The notes under the pieces are model-generated. The model was not told the origin of the DNA, searched no databases, and saw only the letters and a list, made by a program, of their open reading frames with translations. 64,000 nucleotides of DNA, from positions 4,059,826 through 4,123,825 of the forward strand of contig JANPWX010000028.1 of assembly GCA_024734555.1 (NCBI GenBank), read 5' to 3'. A program made the translations under genes and the position numbers. The DNA is from Trochalopteron elliotii. Taxonomy: Eukaryota > Chordata > Aves > Passeriformes > Leiothrichidae. Shown in pieces: positions 34,565-48,035 of the stretch. Numbering within the stretch: position 1 is the first letter of the stretch; each line of letters begins with the position of its first letter.

Positions 34565-37500
34565 TGGCCGTGGCTCAGGGGGTACGTTCTGCAGGTTTTA
34601 CTGCTGCCATGGAAGTCAGTTCCCCTGTCTGTGTAGCTGTTCGCGTTTGCCTGTACTAACAAAGTTCTGCAGCTGTCACTTAACAACAAACTACTAAGTG
34701 TGTGCACTGACTACTTAAATAACAAAGTCCTTTTGTTCTCTTACTCAGATAAAAAAAAAAAAAAGCTGTCAAAAAGGCAATTTTATGCCAGGAAAATTTG
34801 CAGTCTAGGAAGTGAGAATGGGGTAACTGCACTAGGTTATTAATCTCATTCAGGAATTCTTAATGATAGACGTGAGCACTTTTTAGTAGATCAAAGGAAG
34901 TTTGGTCACTTTTACTAGATTGTTTTCCACCTTAATGGATCGCTTTCCACCTTTGCTGCTGCATGGTCTACTTTGCTTTCTGCCTTGATCACATTATTGA
35001 AATGCCACATGGCCTAGGGAAGCAATGCCAGAAGACCTGCCATGTGTACTTGGGGTCCTGTTCTAATGAAAGCCAGTACCTCGTGTGGGAGGCAGAGGAA
35101 GGATGGGCACCATGTGGCCTTCTCTCTAGAAGCCTCCCATCAAAATCACTGTTTCTCAGTGGTGAGCTGCTTTCTCAAGATAGTTACTAAATTCAGGGGC
35201 ATAGGGATATTGCACAATGTTTGGCAGCAATTTAATTCTTCCAGAGAGAGTTAACACTTGTAGACAACACTTAGAACCAGGTCCCTGAGTTATACACACT
35301 GGAATACTGCCAGCTCAGGGCTCAGATGAAGGCTTGTGAGTCAGAAGGTTTAGTTTTCAGCAAAAGCTTGGAAAACATTGGCAAAAATTAACACAATCCA
35401 TTTGTGCCTGCTCCCAAGACCACTAAAGGCAGTGAAGCAACTCATTCCATTGACCTAAGTTTTCAGTTTTCCTGGTTGGGTCTTACATTTAAACCTTACC
35501 TGCCAAACATCCTTATGTCCTAGAGGGTAAGTCAGCACAGACTGCTGGTGGCAGGACCTGCTATCTAAAGGCACAGCTCAGGTGCAGACAGTGAAAGAGA
35601 GAGGGTTTGGTAGGGAAATCACTGTTTTCAGTTGTTTAAAATATTTTGTCATAAAATGCAGACTGCCTTACAATACCATGGTGATTCACCATTTTTCCTC
35701 CCCTCTTTGTGATTTCCTTGTCTGTATGTTTACATTTTTAAGCATGTTTTAAGGAATTTTTCCAGCATGAAAATAGTGTGGATGCTGATGATTGTTATGA
35801 TTGTTTATTTAATAACAGTAGTTATTAAAGGACATTTCCATTAAGTAATCAATTTTCACAGAAGAAAGTCACAACCAAAAGAAATGAAGCTGAGCAGACC
35901 AATAAGTGATGGGTTTAAAGTTGTATAATGCTTCAACCACCTCAGCAAACTGTGAAGGGCCCACCGGTAAAAACAGAAAGCAAGGTGGGAAGACCACCAA
36001 TAAATTATAAATAAAACTCACTGAAAGGAAAATGCACCAGTGGTTGAAATATGAAATTTGGCCTGGGAGAAGATATTTGATGGAAGATTCTGTCACTGAA
36101 GGTCAACAAAATTATATTCAACCCAAGCAATGTTTAGTTTTCTGTCTGCTTTACATTACTACAGAAATTCAGATCTGGATATGACAATTATCCCATTGTA
36201 AAGCTGGCATTTTATTATTCATATGAAAGGCATTTTTTCCTTGTCACATAAAAAAAAAAGTAGGTTTTGGTTTTTTACATGTGTAGCACCTAAAATGCCT
36301 GTTAATTTTAAGGTTCTGGTTCCTTTGACATCCAAAAATCAGATTGGCATTTTTTCATAACTCCTATTCCCAGTACTTCAGATAAAACTTGGAAACTGGA
36401 ATTAGCAAGCAATGTGAATTACTATGTCAGAAATACATCAGATCCTCTCAAGTAAATCTTATCACTTAAAAGCCTCAGTAGGTCAATAAATTGTTGCTGA
36501 GATCTTGCTGTTCTTATTGTCACACAGACTTTTTAACAGATACTTAAAGGGTAAAAAGGGTTTTTTTCCTGGATATTCACTCTAAATACTGTTACTGAAG
36601 GAAGTTGTAAGGTCAAACCAGTCAAATAATACTGCAAATATGATCCCCAAGCTAATGTGGCTTGATACAGCTGCCTTAAGCCTTCCTTGTGTCAAAGAAA
36701 CTTATTTCCTTAGTTAACTTTCCTTAGTCCCCATACTCAATATTCTGTATGTGCCTGTGGTTAAAAATTTTGGTTTTGTTTGACGTCTAAGAAACTAATT
36801 CACCTGAAGAAACAAGCTAGCCTCACAGTACTTGAAATCTAGGGCACACAAACTGGCACAGCTAGAGCCCAACTGCAGGCGCAGGCTGGGATTTGCTCCT
36901 ATAGAGTCAGCAGGATTTGATGAGACAGACTTCAGAAATTCCAGAGAGGTCAGACTTAGGATCCTGTTATTTTTCCCCAGGGGCTGCACATCAAAAACAG
37001 ACTTTTGCTCTGCTGCAGAAGTCTAAACAGCTGGAATCAGGCAGCTGGTTAAACTGTTAGCTAAAAACAGGTATTTAGTTATACTCAAAACTTTTGACAT
37101 CTGTTTTAATTGACCTAATATTCTTGTTTCCTAAAGGTGGAAGAAGGGTAAGATGAAGAGAAAAGAAAGCCTATAGTTCAGAAGTCTTAAAAGTTCAAGC
37201 CTAAATATTTGTATTACGTTGAAATTTCCTCTGAATCTGAAGACACTTATGTTTAGTGACTACAGTAAGATTCTCCATTCAATAGGTCAGCTCCAAAAGG
37301 CAATTTAAACAACCAAATCTAAAAACAGTCTTTAAGCCCAAGAGGCTTCCTGAAGATCTTCTTGATGTTCTTCCACAGCCCTTGTCTAGTCAGTGTTTCT
37401 GTTATGACTTAAATGTAGCACTGCAGCCTCTGTACCTCACTGAGATCTATAATGCAGGTATTCTTGTATTTCCTCTGAGGCTTTTAAGTCAAGCCACGAT

Positions 37501-38631
37501 TTCACGGTCACTTAAAGTCAGGCTATAACTCCACACCAGACTAAAAAGCTGTAGTCCTGTCATTGTCACCTCCAGCCAAGAAAGTACTCAGTGACTGTGT
37601 GGCTGTCCTTTGAGCTGGCACAAGTATTTGAACTTAACTGGGGAACTGATCTGAATTAAAAGGAATCTGGCAAAAAAGTGTAAAGGCTGGCTTTAACGTA
37701 ACTTAGTGCCAGGCTCACAGGCCAGAAAAAGAAAGAAGGAGGGCATAGGAAACCAGTTGGTGTTTTAAAGTGACTGTAGGATCATGAATGCCTTCTAGTA
37801 GATCAAATGCCACACAAATGCAGGGGTAGTGCTGCTTATTGTGAAAAGCTTTTGATTGAAACCTTTTTTAAAGGTAGGAGACAGGTTCCCCTTCTCAACA
37901 GTATCTGAGGAGACTCAAACCCACATCAGCTGCAGGCAGGTTCACTAGTAGCACTGACAGCTGAGGGGGACGAAGGTGGCATTCTCATTCTCTCCTGGAA
38001 AGGCTGTGCCGTTCTGCATGGAATGCTTCAGTATTCACTGAGCAGAAACAAGAGAGTGGTTGAGGGGTCAGGATATTGAACTAGGCGGGAGTCCCCCCCA
38101 GATCTGTGTCCCTGTTCCAAAGACTGCCTTTGAGCCTGGCCCTTTTGAAAAGGAGGCTTATAAGATGAAGTGTCTGTGTTCATCCATCCTTCCATCTCTC
38201 CTTCCCTTATGAATAACACCGAACACACCAACCAATTTCATCCAAACCTGACAAAGCAATAGAGGTCTCCAGAATAAGAAGTTGTTCCAGTTTACTGAAA
38301 ATGACGGCAGAGAAGAGGAGCAAGACTTTAGCAGTGCCTCACTGTGTGGAAGAGTAGGGCATGAGCTCACCTTCATACAGCATCAAAGAAAGAACACAAG
38401 AGTGATGTCAGAAATGCCACAAGGACAAGCTTTGTTCAGACCTCAGAATTTACTAGGAACCAAAGAATTAAACTGACACATCAATCCAAAGGAAAATATT
38501 AGGGCTTTATTTACAAGGCTTTCATGTATTTTACATTACTGGATTATAAAGTGTAAACTAAGCCTTCTTAAGTGATAATTTGGAATCACCCATCCTCATG
38601 CTTTCTCTCTCTTACCTTTTTTCTCAGTCAT

Positions 38632-38692
38632 TTTGTTTGGGTTTTGCTTTTTGGGTTTTTGGGGTTTTTTTTGTTTGGTTTTTTTTAATGAA
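38632..38692 (+). repeat. T/G-rich low-complexity tract
   Basis: About 60 bases consist of T runs broken by G, GG and GGG on the plus strand. It resembles the tracts at 12.4-12.8, 51.1 and 53.3 kb. Confidence 0.75.
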
Positions 38693-40519
38693 GTGGAACA
38701 ATTTGAGTAGCAAAATAATGCACTCAGAATCTTAATGATAGTTACAATGCTTTATCAGGAACTAAGATGACTGACCAATCTTTGTTCATTTGGTCTATTC
38801 AGTGTCAGCTGGAGAGAAGCCCTGTTTTGGCTGATGACAGAGCCAAAACACAACATAAGTTATCACAACATAAGCAGTTGTGATAACTCAAGCCCAGCAG
38901 TAGTAACATATGGCTTAGTACCAGCAGAAAGGTGGAGAGGGGGAAGAGCAGAGAAAATGCCAGCCCATTCATGAGTGGCACACATGGACTGAGAAGGTGC
39001 ATCCTCAGTTCTCCAGATGATCTCTCTGATTTTAAGTGTAGTTCCTAAGAAGTTTTCTACCATGTTCCCTAAGTTAGATCGCATCACCAGACTTACTGCT
39101 ACATAGGGGTATTGCTAATGTAGTCTTAGTAGATCAATACAATAGAGTAAGTGTGACTGAAAAAGAAGGAGCACAGAGCTTCCACTGTAATGCCTAGGGG
39201 AATTTCACTCAGATTAGTACACGTCCTAAGCAAGTGGTAGAAGAAAAATAGAGATTTTTATTTACTTTGCTCACCTTTTTTCTTTTTGTGACACCCGTTA
39301 GCATGATTTTTCAAAAATCAAACACTTTGTGACTCTTTGTAATAGGCCCATAGAGTACACGTCACTGTATTTAAACCTCAAACCACTTACAGCACACAGT
39401 AATTACCACCATGGGAGTAACCTCTAAAGCCACATTAACATGTTGATCCTTGCCAACAGGATGCCAAATCACACGTCCCTGCTTGCAATATGCCACACAC
39501 TTCCTAAAATATGCTCAATATTTACATGAATATTCAGTAATTCTGATCAAATGTGGAAGAGCATGTCTTTAAATAGAGTTTGCTACTGTCCTGCTGGGTT
39601 TCAGGTACTTGGCATAAGTTGCAACAGTCAGGACGATTTTCAGATCAGTTATATGTTCTCATCACACATCAGTGGCCAATTTCATTGAGTTGCTTTGAAA
39701 CAGTAGTTTGCTGGCAGGAGTTTTTGTGAGCTCATCTTTTGAACTTGTTTTCATTTAGGGGAATGGTTTTCTCCCCTGTGTCAGTGTGAGTTATCCTCCT
39801 TCTCTTAATTTTTTGCTTGAGCTCTCTTGGGCAAAATTATATGCAATATTTCTCATTATAGATATTAACTTCACTTTGAATCTTAGCCCCTACCCATTGC
39901 TCTTACCTTGGCTTTTTTTTCCCTGAAAATATAACCAGGGTTAACTACTGTCAGGTACAGAGCTATCAGCTCTTGGGTAAGAAACACTCAGGTGTGAATG
40001 GTTCTCCAAACAAAAAAACCCTCTCCTTGGGATTTTAAAAATAGAAATACTGATGTATGATTCTCTTCTGTTGCTTGGGTGTGCATTGTCTGTGGTACAT
40101 TAATTTTTGTATTATCTGGTGATACTTGTATATATTGTAAGGAGAAATTAAACTTTATGTGTTAAAATGTCACTTGATGTGCTTCATTATATGAACTGGT
40201 ATCCTGATGTGTTTCCTTGAGAAGTTCTGCTTTACATCAGTAGGACTGAAAGCAGAATTACCTGTTGTACATTAACTTTTCTTTTTCTGTCATTAAAAGA
40301 AATTATTTTGTTTAAGTGAATACATAGTTCCTTGAAATATTCCCATCTAGAACCCTAGAAAAATTTATTTAATCATATCTTTCAAATATAATCATATTAC
40401 TACAGAAGGTGGCCCAAAAGAACTCTGACAAAATCTGCCCTACTCTATTTTTAGCTTAGCAACTGTTCAGACATCTCTTTTAGTACTACACATATGTGTG
40501 TGTACATAATATATATGCT

Positions 40520-40523
<4 letters not shown>

Positions 40524-40567
<44 letters not shown>
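40524..40567. repeat. (AT)n microsatellite
   Basis: There are about 22 uninterrupted AT units, preceded by a short TG/TA-rich lead-in at 40494-40515. It is likely to vary in length between individuals. Confidence 0.95.
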
Positions 40568-40573
<6 letters not shown>

Positions 40574-42239
40574 CATTTCAAATACAACTGAGGCAAACTT
40601 AGAGTGTGTGTTTTCTAGGTGTGAGAAATGAATGAAAGATAAATATCAGTGGAAATTACTTAATTTTTTAAAAAACTATTTCTTCTCCTACTCTTTTCTG
40701 CACAATTACTGTTTGGGTCTGTAGGAGCAGGGTGTCTGATTCAGACATCGACTGTAGTTTTGCTGTTCATTCAGTAACTGAGCCTTAACAAGGAGTATGA
40801 TATTTTTCTGCTGCTCATTTTTTTTAGAATTTGGTGTCTAAACTCCTTATTAAATGTGCATGATGAATGTTAAGAAAATATCTTTTTCTTTAAAAAATAG
40901 TATTTTTAATATTAAGAAAATAATTTGTAAATGTAGCTTTTAACGTCATATTTCACAAGAGCTTCAAGTTAAGAACAGAGCTAGCTGTAAGGTAAAATCA
41001 TACAATAGTTTGTAGTTCTTTCACATTCACTGCTCAAATGTGGCAGAACTGGTGTACGTTTCTTGTTGAAAATCATCTGTTGTTGATAATATTTTATGGA
41101 AAATAAATACCTTCCATTCGGGAAATTCTGTTATTTCATTTGCCTTAACGTATTTTATTGGACGTTGCCTCAGCCCTGCTCTTGCTTCACCACGTATGAA
41201 AAGCAGCACTGGGATCTGCCATCTAGTGGCAAAGTTCTGGCAGTAAGAGTACACAGAAAATACTTTCATTTTTCTTTCTTCTTATAATGTAACTTCATGA
41301 AACACCTTGCAAATATTACTTGGGAAGCAGATAAAGACAGAAGTCAATAAAAATGTAAAAAGCAAAAATTATATCAATGGTATCATTTCTTGGGTCATGT
41401 AAATTTTGAAAAATCTACAGACTATTAAGAAAGGAGGGTTACAAAAGTAATTTCAATTAAGATGAATATTTCTGAAAATGTATAACTGTATGCTTGAATT
41501 AGTATTGATACAGTTACATTATTTGAAATGCATAAAATACACCGTTTCGGAGAAGAATGTTAATTGACAGATTCTTATATTAAAAAGTTGCCTGTAAGAG
41601 CTGTATGTATAGGTAGAAGAACAGAAGACCAGGCCACCAGTACTTCAGCAGAGCCCAGGGATTAATCAGGGTCAGGGACCTTTGATACTATACACAGGGC
41701 AAAACTAAATCCAGACTTTTAAAGAAAATGCCAACGCAAAGTTTTGCATGCTGTGGCTGAAATTTATCCCCATTAAAGTCAGTAGCAAAATTCAAGAAGA
41801 CTTGCTGAATAAACACAGCATAGGTTTCTAAGCCAAGTTTAATTTTAAAAAATGAGAAATGACCCCCATACCTCTTCCTCATCCCTATTTATGAAGTTGC
41901 GTAGACAAGATACTAGACACCCAACTCCAAGTCCTTTATCTACCTAGTTTGGGTGTGGAACTGGAACTTTGGTGTCCCCCTCCTTTTTCCCATTGGCAAC
42001 CAAATGATGGTCTTGACATTGAAGTGGATGCCAAGGCCCTCTGAGCCCTCAACAGGTACTAATTTAGTCTAGCTCTGCAGCATTAGCCAGGACAGTTTTA
42101 TCAAGCAGTGATGTGAGAGTAAGTTTCTGAGACTTTTTTAGAAAAATGCCTTACACTGCCATTGTAATTGTTCTTTAAAGTAAGTTGCAATGCGTTTGTA
42201 GTTTCATAAACCCGAATGTTTTGCTCTCTTTTCTTTTAG

Positions 42240-43060
42240 AGAGTGTCATCATTCACCAGTTACGCGTGAACTCTAGATGAGTTACCGCCCGCTAGAGCTC
42301 TCTCTGGGCACTACCCTCCATGCCTGTGGATGAATCCCTGTAGAAGCTCTCTGCCATCAACACCAGGGTCACTTATGCTACTGATTATTTGTGGAAGTAT
42401 TAGTGCTTCCATTAGGTTTTATACTTTCTTTTTTTTTTTTTCTTGGTAGAGCTTTAAAAACGAATGGCCTTGCTGGTATTTTAAAAGTATCTAATCAGAG
42501 AGAGAGAGCAGCAGTCTTTCTGCCAGCTGAATTTCACTTTTAATTGCAAAGCCTAAGGCACGTGCTTGATTTTGTTTGATATTTGCCATATAATTTATTT
42601 TTATAATACACTTTGTAAAGTAGCTGTGCCAAAGTTGCGATTCCTGTTGCTTATGATGCATTTATTTGTAGAATACACTGTCAAATTTGCAATTTGATAT
42701 TTTTGTAATAGAGAGTATGTGAAGAAAGAAAAATGTAACTTCAGCAATGTTTTCTGTTTAAATGGAAAAGTATTCAGTACATTTTTTTGCCACCATGAGA
42801 TTCTGTGAGACTAAATACTCTGAAGACTGCTGTATGGAATTTGTTGCAGAATATTTCTTGCACTGTGTGATGGTTTGGCATAAAATTAAGTATTAAAGTC
42901 CAATGTCTTGAAATACAACCAGATTTACTCACTTTAAACAATGTAAGTCAGTTTTTAAAGCTGTGATTTTTTTCTATATAAAGTATGTTTTTACTTCTGC
43001 CTGTACCAAAAAAGTTGATTTTCATTACACTGTGACTAATAAATTTTCACAACTATGCAA
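42240..43060 (+). CDS. FILIP1: Candidate alternative last exon of FILIP1 with 3'UTR
   Basis: A strong pyrimidine tract (TTTTGCTCTCTTTTCTTTTAG) ends at 42239. Entered in phase 0 from the 28251 donor, it reads RVSSFTSYA and stops at TGA (42267-42269), replacing the 68-residue tail by nine residues. If entered from 34581 it would be all 3'UTR. The next 650 bases are AT-rich and UTR-like, with ATTAAA at 42892-42897 and AATAAA at 43038-43043, so the 3' end would be near 42915 or 43060. Only the first 30 bases would be coding. Exon use is inferred from splice, phase and poly(A) signals. Confidence 0.6.
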
Positions 43061-43213
43061 ATGTAATCAGGTGTTTGCATTTCAACTCCAGTTTCTTAAG
43101 GTTGGCAGTGCTCATCTATGTATTTGTTTATGGGGACAGAATATGGATTTGGAAGTTCCTTTTTCTGACTGGTGTCTCATACAGTGTCACAGTGATATAC
43201 AGGGTGAAACTGA

Positions 43214-43535
43214 TTCACAGAGTCATAGAATGGTTTGGGTTGGAGGGTCCTTAAAGATCGTGTGGTTCCAATCCCCCTGCCATGGGCAGGAATGCCTTCC
43301 ACTAGATCAGGTTTCTCAAAGCCCCATCCAACCTGGTCTTGAACACTCCCAGGAAAACTGTTCAACAGCTTCTCTGGGCATTTTGTTCTAGTGTCTCACC
43401 ACCCTCACAGTGAAGAATTTCTTTGTAATATCTAATCTAAACCTACCGTCTTTCAGTTTGAAACCCTTCCTCCTTGTCCCATCATTACATGCCCATGCAA
43501 ATCTCTCCATCATTCTTGTAGGCTCAGAAGTTACG
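43214..43535 (-). mobile_element. CR1 LINE 3'-end fragment
   Basis: On the plus strand it begins AGAGTCATAGAATGGTTTGG, the reverse complement of the CR1 3' terminus. It runs through the familiar segment with CTTCCTCCTTGTCCCAT (around 43470) and ends near CTCTCCATCATTCTTGTAGG. It is a 5'-truncated, roughly 320-bp copy, as is usual for CR1 in birds. Confidence 0.9.
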
Positions 43536-46299
43536 ATACAGAGATGGATCAATCACCAAGCCCTTAATGACTTGATTTTTTTCTAACCTTGTGCTTTCAG
43601 AGCACAGGCAGAAATGTTTGGTACTATCAGAATCTTTAGTCCTGGACTAGCACCTGGACTAGACCCCAGGCACTCTGCCACATGCTGAGGGGCCCCTTTT
43701 ACACTGCCAGCTGTAGCTTCTCAAATAGCATCCAGAGAGTTCTGTGGCTGCTGTCCTTAGGATGATTTTTGAATGAATGATAAATAAAGCTACATGCAAT
43801 CCAGGCAGGGTCTTTTTTTCTTTTATATTTCACAACCAATGATTTTTAATCTAAGTCATTGGCACATACTTAAAATACTGCAGATTTTTAACTGCAGAAG
43901 CTACTGGGAGAAATTACTTTTTTTGGAAAGGAAAACAGTGTTGCTTGCAGGAGATGTGCTGTGAGATGCCAGAAAAAGTGCATTAATGCAGCATCCCACT
44001 GGGATGGTTAGGTTGGTCCATCTTTGAAGCTGGAATATCACACTGCTGCATAGTCAATTTGGTCTTCATGGGAGCCACGGGAGCTGTTTTTCCTTTTACA
44101 TATGAGTTCTGCAGCAAATGCTGACACTCTGGAGAAGCAGGATATTCTGGGACCTGTATGAACTTTCTTGGAGTTGATCTCCATTGTGAAGAGTTTACTA
44201 ATACAGCCATACTGAGGAATCAAAATTAAGTGCTGCTTATCCTGGCAGAAGAGTAATTTTGTTGATATAGCTTATACCTAGCTGGTACACCATGTTTTTT
44301 AAGGAGTGGGATTTTTTTTTTTTTTTTGTACAGCAGACAATGTATGCCAATAACATAGCTGTGTCTGTAGGTCATATTTTAGTGCAAGCTGAGTAAATTC
44401 CAGCTTTTAGAGAGCAATACAGCTGAACTGAATAAAGTTTAGTGTGTGCCACAATTTAGTTTACTGCGCAACAGAATGAACATAGTGACCCAGATCTTCT
44501 ATTTTCAAAAAATTACCATCCATGTTAAGATCTACACTGAGCTCAGCTGGACTGAAATTCCTGGCTATTTGAAAGTGACGGTGACATGCCTGAAATAAAC
44601 TTCAGCTTTTAAATATGAGTAGGACACGAGTAAAATCTTATTCCAAAATTGAGTCTAGATTTAAAGGTCCTAGTCAAAGTAGAAAATATTTTTTCTTCTC
44701 CAAATTTTAATATAAAGCCAATGAGTATAAGTTTACGATTCATAAACAAACACAGAAACATTTATGGTTTTGCACTTTCATTACGTTTTTAAGCTTCCCA
44801 AATTTGTTTAAAGCATAAATACAACCATGTTGTATTGAAATAATTTGGATTTTAAAATATTTTTGATGAACTGCAACACTTTGGAGCAGGAGACTGGTGA
44901 TTTCGTCTTACATTTATGTTCCTGCGCAATTTTTTACATTATCTAACTTGGATGTGAATCTAAGACAAATATGTAAAAAAAGTACATTTGCCACATAACT
45001 AGCCTGTATTTTGGGGACACACAGGAAGAAATCTATTAATATAGACTAAAGATGTGACTAATTTCTACAAGTACTGTAATTTTAAAGGAGGTAATTGGGA
45101 AGTGCTTTCACACTAAGATAATGTAGAGGCTATAGATGCCAGTAGCTTTTAAGCAATAAAAAACGAATGAAAGATCTATGTTTCCCTTAGAGATCTCTAA
45201 CTGTCTAAAGAGGACTGAAAGACCTGTGCAGTTTAATTACAGTGATAAAATATATAGTTTCAATCTACGAAGAAAAATCTCAAATACTTAGATTTCTAGA
45301 GATAAAGTCTACAGCCCGTGAGTTTTCTTTTTGTCTTGCTGTGAAACATAATTGGACAAATTTAACACACCCTTTCTTGCCAGTCCTCTCACACCTGAGA
45401 GCATCTGGTCCCAGTCTCCCAATATTGCTCCTTGGTTATCCTGCTGGCAGAGAAATTTCTTGCCATCTCCCCACAGGTTTACAGGCAGTCTTGTTCCTTT
45501 GGGATCCCATGTTGTGTCTCCCTGGATTCTCTGCGAGGCTGTGGGAATAAAAGTTACTAAAGCTGAAGGTAATAATTGCAAACAGAAGATAATAAAGGAA
45601 AGGGTGGTACTAGCTACAAGGGGCTTATCTAGGGGGAATGGCAGCAAAAGCCAGCGTCCCCAAGATGGTGGAAAAGATAAACTAGGAATGAAATACAGAT
45701 TTAGCACAGATGGCATAAGGAATATAAATAACTTTTGTATCCTATATAATTATTTAGGCACCGAATTAATACTTACATTTTAGATGTTTTTATATATATA
45801 TATATCTCCGAATTTCCTATGCTGTCTAAGTCAGAGGCCTTTTGTGCCTCCAGAGCGAAATAGATTTGCACAAGCCATGTGCTCCCCCCAGTGGTCTTGG
45901 CTGATGCTCTCGGTGTTCCAGAGAACTAAAAGGCATTTATTTTACAAAAACCGTTCCACAGCCAGCTAAAAAGTCTTCAGATTGGACTACATGCTTAAAA
46001 AGTTATTTAATTAAATAATTTTAATTACTTTTCTCCTTGAAATCAAGTAAATACATAAATATTCGCTGAATGTGGATTTTGGCAGCACTTTAGAGTGTCT
46101 GCATAGGAAGGACTAGAGAGTCCTCACAAAACAGACTTTAATGCAGAAGTGAGTGCCAATAAAGTGAGAAACGTGGACTTTCAATGTTGCATTAGTTTGA
46201 GCAGTGCCTGCTAAAGCAGATATTCTGGGATGCAAGTACATACTCCCACACCGTGTTCCACAAGGTGACTGCTTCTCCACGAAAAGGGTTTTAACCACT
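43536..46299. other. Intergenic DNA between FILIP1 and TMEM30A
   Basis: This is AT-rich sequence with a T-run at about 44311-44327 and a 16-bp palindrome TTATTTAATTAAATAA at 46003-46018. Short overlapping frames around 45.3-45.8 kb occur on both strands and look like chance. I see no gene. Confidence 0.7.
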
Positions 46300-46470
46300 G
46301 CAACAGGTGGCCCTGGGGGGATGGTAGAGTCCCTGCTCCTGGAAGTGTTTAAGAAAAGACTGTAAATGGTACCCAGTGCCATAGTGTACTTGGCATGGTG
46401 GTGTTCAGTGAAAGGTTGGACTCAATGACCTCAGAGGTCTTTCCCAGCCTACCTGATTCTGTGATTCTAT
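46300..46470 (+). mobile_element. CR1 LINE 3'-end fragment
   Basis: It matches the CR1 terminal region in the sense direction: a GTGTTTAAGAAAAGACTG segment, then GGTTGGACTCAATGACCTC, ending TGATTCTGTGATTCTAT. The similarity may extend left to about 46245. Confidence 0.88.
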
Positions 46471-46624
46471 TTAGTGCAGTCAGATTAGCTCCTAAGGGAA
46501 AACAACAGCATCCATATCTGTAAGTTATCTAAAGGGTGGGTGTCGAGTCAGAGGGAGCCAGACTCTTCTCAGTGGTGCCAACTAACAGAACAAGCGGCAC
46601 CAGGCAGAAACTGATGCTTATTCA

Positions 46625-46856
46625 GAAACTTATTAGTTCCACCTGAATAAGAGGAAGAACATCTTTAGTGTGTAGGTGACTGAGCTCTGGAACAGATTTC
46701 TCAGAGAGGTTCTAGAGTCTCCCTGACTGGAGATATTCAAAAACCCTCTGGACACATTCCTGTGCCTTGTGCTCTGGGATGACCCTGAGCAGGGGGTTTG
46801 GACCAGATGAGCAGCTGTGGTTCCTTCCAGCCCTACCCACTCAGTGATTCTGTATT
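46625..46856 (+). mobile_element. CR1 LINE 3'-end fragment
   Basis: This is the CR1 3' region in the sense direction. It includes GAGATATTCAAAAACCCTC, GGATGACCCTGAGCAGG and a terminal CAGTGATTCTGT. It diverges from the neighbouring copy, so it is a separate insertion. Confidence 0.88.
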
Positions 46857-47234
46857 CACTGCACTGATTCACTCACACCTCCTGACAGCAGGAGTACAGA
46901 GCAGAATAACTCCCAAAAGTGGTGGTCAACAGGCACAGCTCCATTAAGAGAGGCTCTCAAAACTCTTGTACATTATTACTTCTCTACAGTGACACTGATG
47001 CCATTTATGAGGGTAGGAAGCCAAAGCTGACTTCTCAGTTTTTAACCCAATGGATGCTGCCTTGGGTCAGCAGCGTTCCTCATGTCAACAGGGAGGATGA
47101 AGGGCAGGGGGACCCTCCGGCAGCACTGAGCAGGGATGACAAGGCTGCGGGCCCGGGTCTTACCCAAGCCTTGGGAATAAGGTGGCAAGACCTCTGCCCT
47201 AAGTGCACCAGAGCAGAGCCTGCCTGGCCGGCAC

Positions 47235-47668
47235 ACAGAATATGTCCTGTGAGAAGCATCTGAGGAAGCTGGGGGTGTTTGGCCTGAAGAAAAGGAGACT
47301 TTGAGGGGGGGATGTCATTCTCTCTAAAACTCTCTGAGAAAAGGTTGGGGTGAGGTGGGGAGTGGTCTGTTCTGTGCCTGCAGAGAGGACAACAGGAAAT
47401 GGCTTTAGCTGAGACAGGGCAGATTCAGGTTAGATATCAGAAAACATATATTCACTGTTAGGGTGGTCAGGCATAGGAATCGGTTGCCCAGGAAGGTGGT
47501 AGAGTCACCATCCCTGGAGGTATTCAAGAGGCGACTGGATCTGGCACTGGGTGACACGGTTTAGTGGCTTAGGGGTCACAGGGGCAGTGCTGGGTGGATG
47601 ATTGGACTGGATAATCCTGCGGGTCTCTTGCAATCTTGACGATTCCATGACTCCGCGATTGACTCCGG
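47235..47668 (+). mobile_element. CR1 LINE 3'-end fragment running into the gap
   Basis: A longer CR1 piece in the sense direction (AAGCATCTGAGGAAGCTGGG, then a GGTTAGATATCAGAAAAC segment, then GGAGGTATTCAAGAGGCGAC). It ends in a degenerate GATTCCATGACTCC tail. The Ns begin directly after it. Confidence 0.9.
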
Positions 47669-48009
47669 NNNNNNNNNNNNNNNNNNNNNNNNNNNNNNNN
47701 NNNNNNNNNNNNNNNNNNNNNNNNNNNNNNNNNNNNNNNNNNNNNNNNNNNNNNNNNNNNNNNNNNNNNNNNNNNNNNNNNNNNNNNNNNNNNNNNNNNN
47801 NNNNNNNNNNNNNNNNNNNNNNNNNNNNNNNNNNNNNNNNNNNNNNNNNNNNNNNNNNNNNNNNNNNNNNNNNNNNNNNNNNNNNNNNNNNNNNNNNNNN
47901 NNNNNNNNNNNNNNNNNNNNNNNNNNNNNNNNNNNNNNNNNNNNNNNNNNNNNNNNNNNNNNNNNNNNNNNNNNNNNNNNNNNNNNNNNNNNNNNNNNNN
48001 NNNNNNNNN
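47669..48009. other. Assembly gap (341 N) over the TMEM30A promoter/start
   Basis: The Ns separate the CR1 tail from TMEM30A exon 1. By position they should hold the core promoter, 5'UTR and probably the initiator ATG. Confidence 0.98.
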
Positions 48010-48035
48010 TTGGAACCACGTCCGAGGCAATTTAG

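Larger units (their letters stand above)
34565..42239 (+). other. FILIP1: 3'UTR and/or last intron of FILIP1
   Basis: This 7.7 kb has no coding exon that I recognise. It is 3'UTR if transcription runs on from 34564, or an intron if the donor at 34582 (or at 28252) joins the acceptor at 42240. It contains an A-run at 34750-34764, T/G-rich sequence at 38632-38692, an ATTAAA at about 40147 in a UTR-like AT-rich setting, and an (AT)n microsatellite at 40524-40567. Confidence 0.6.
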
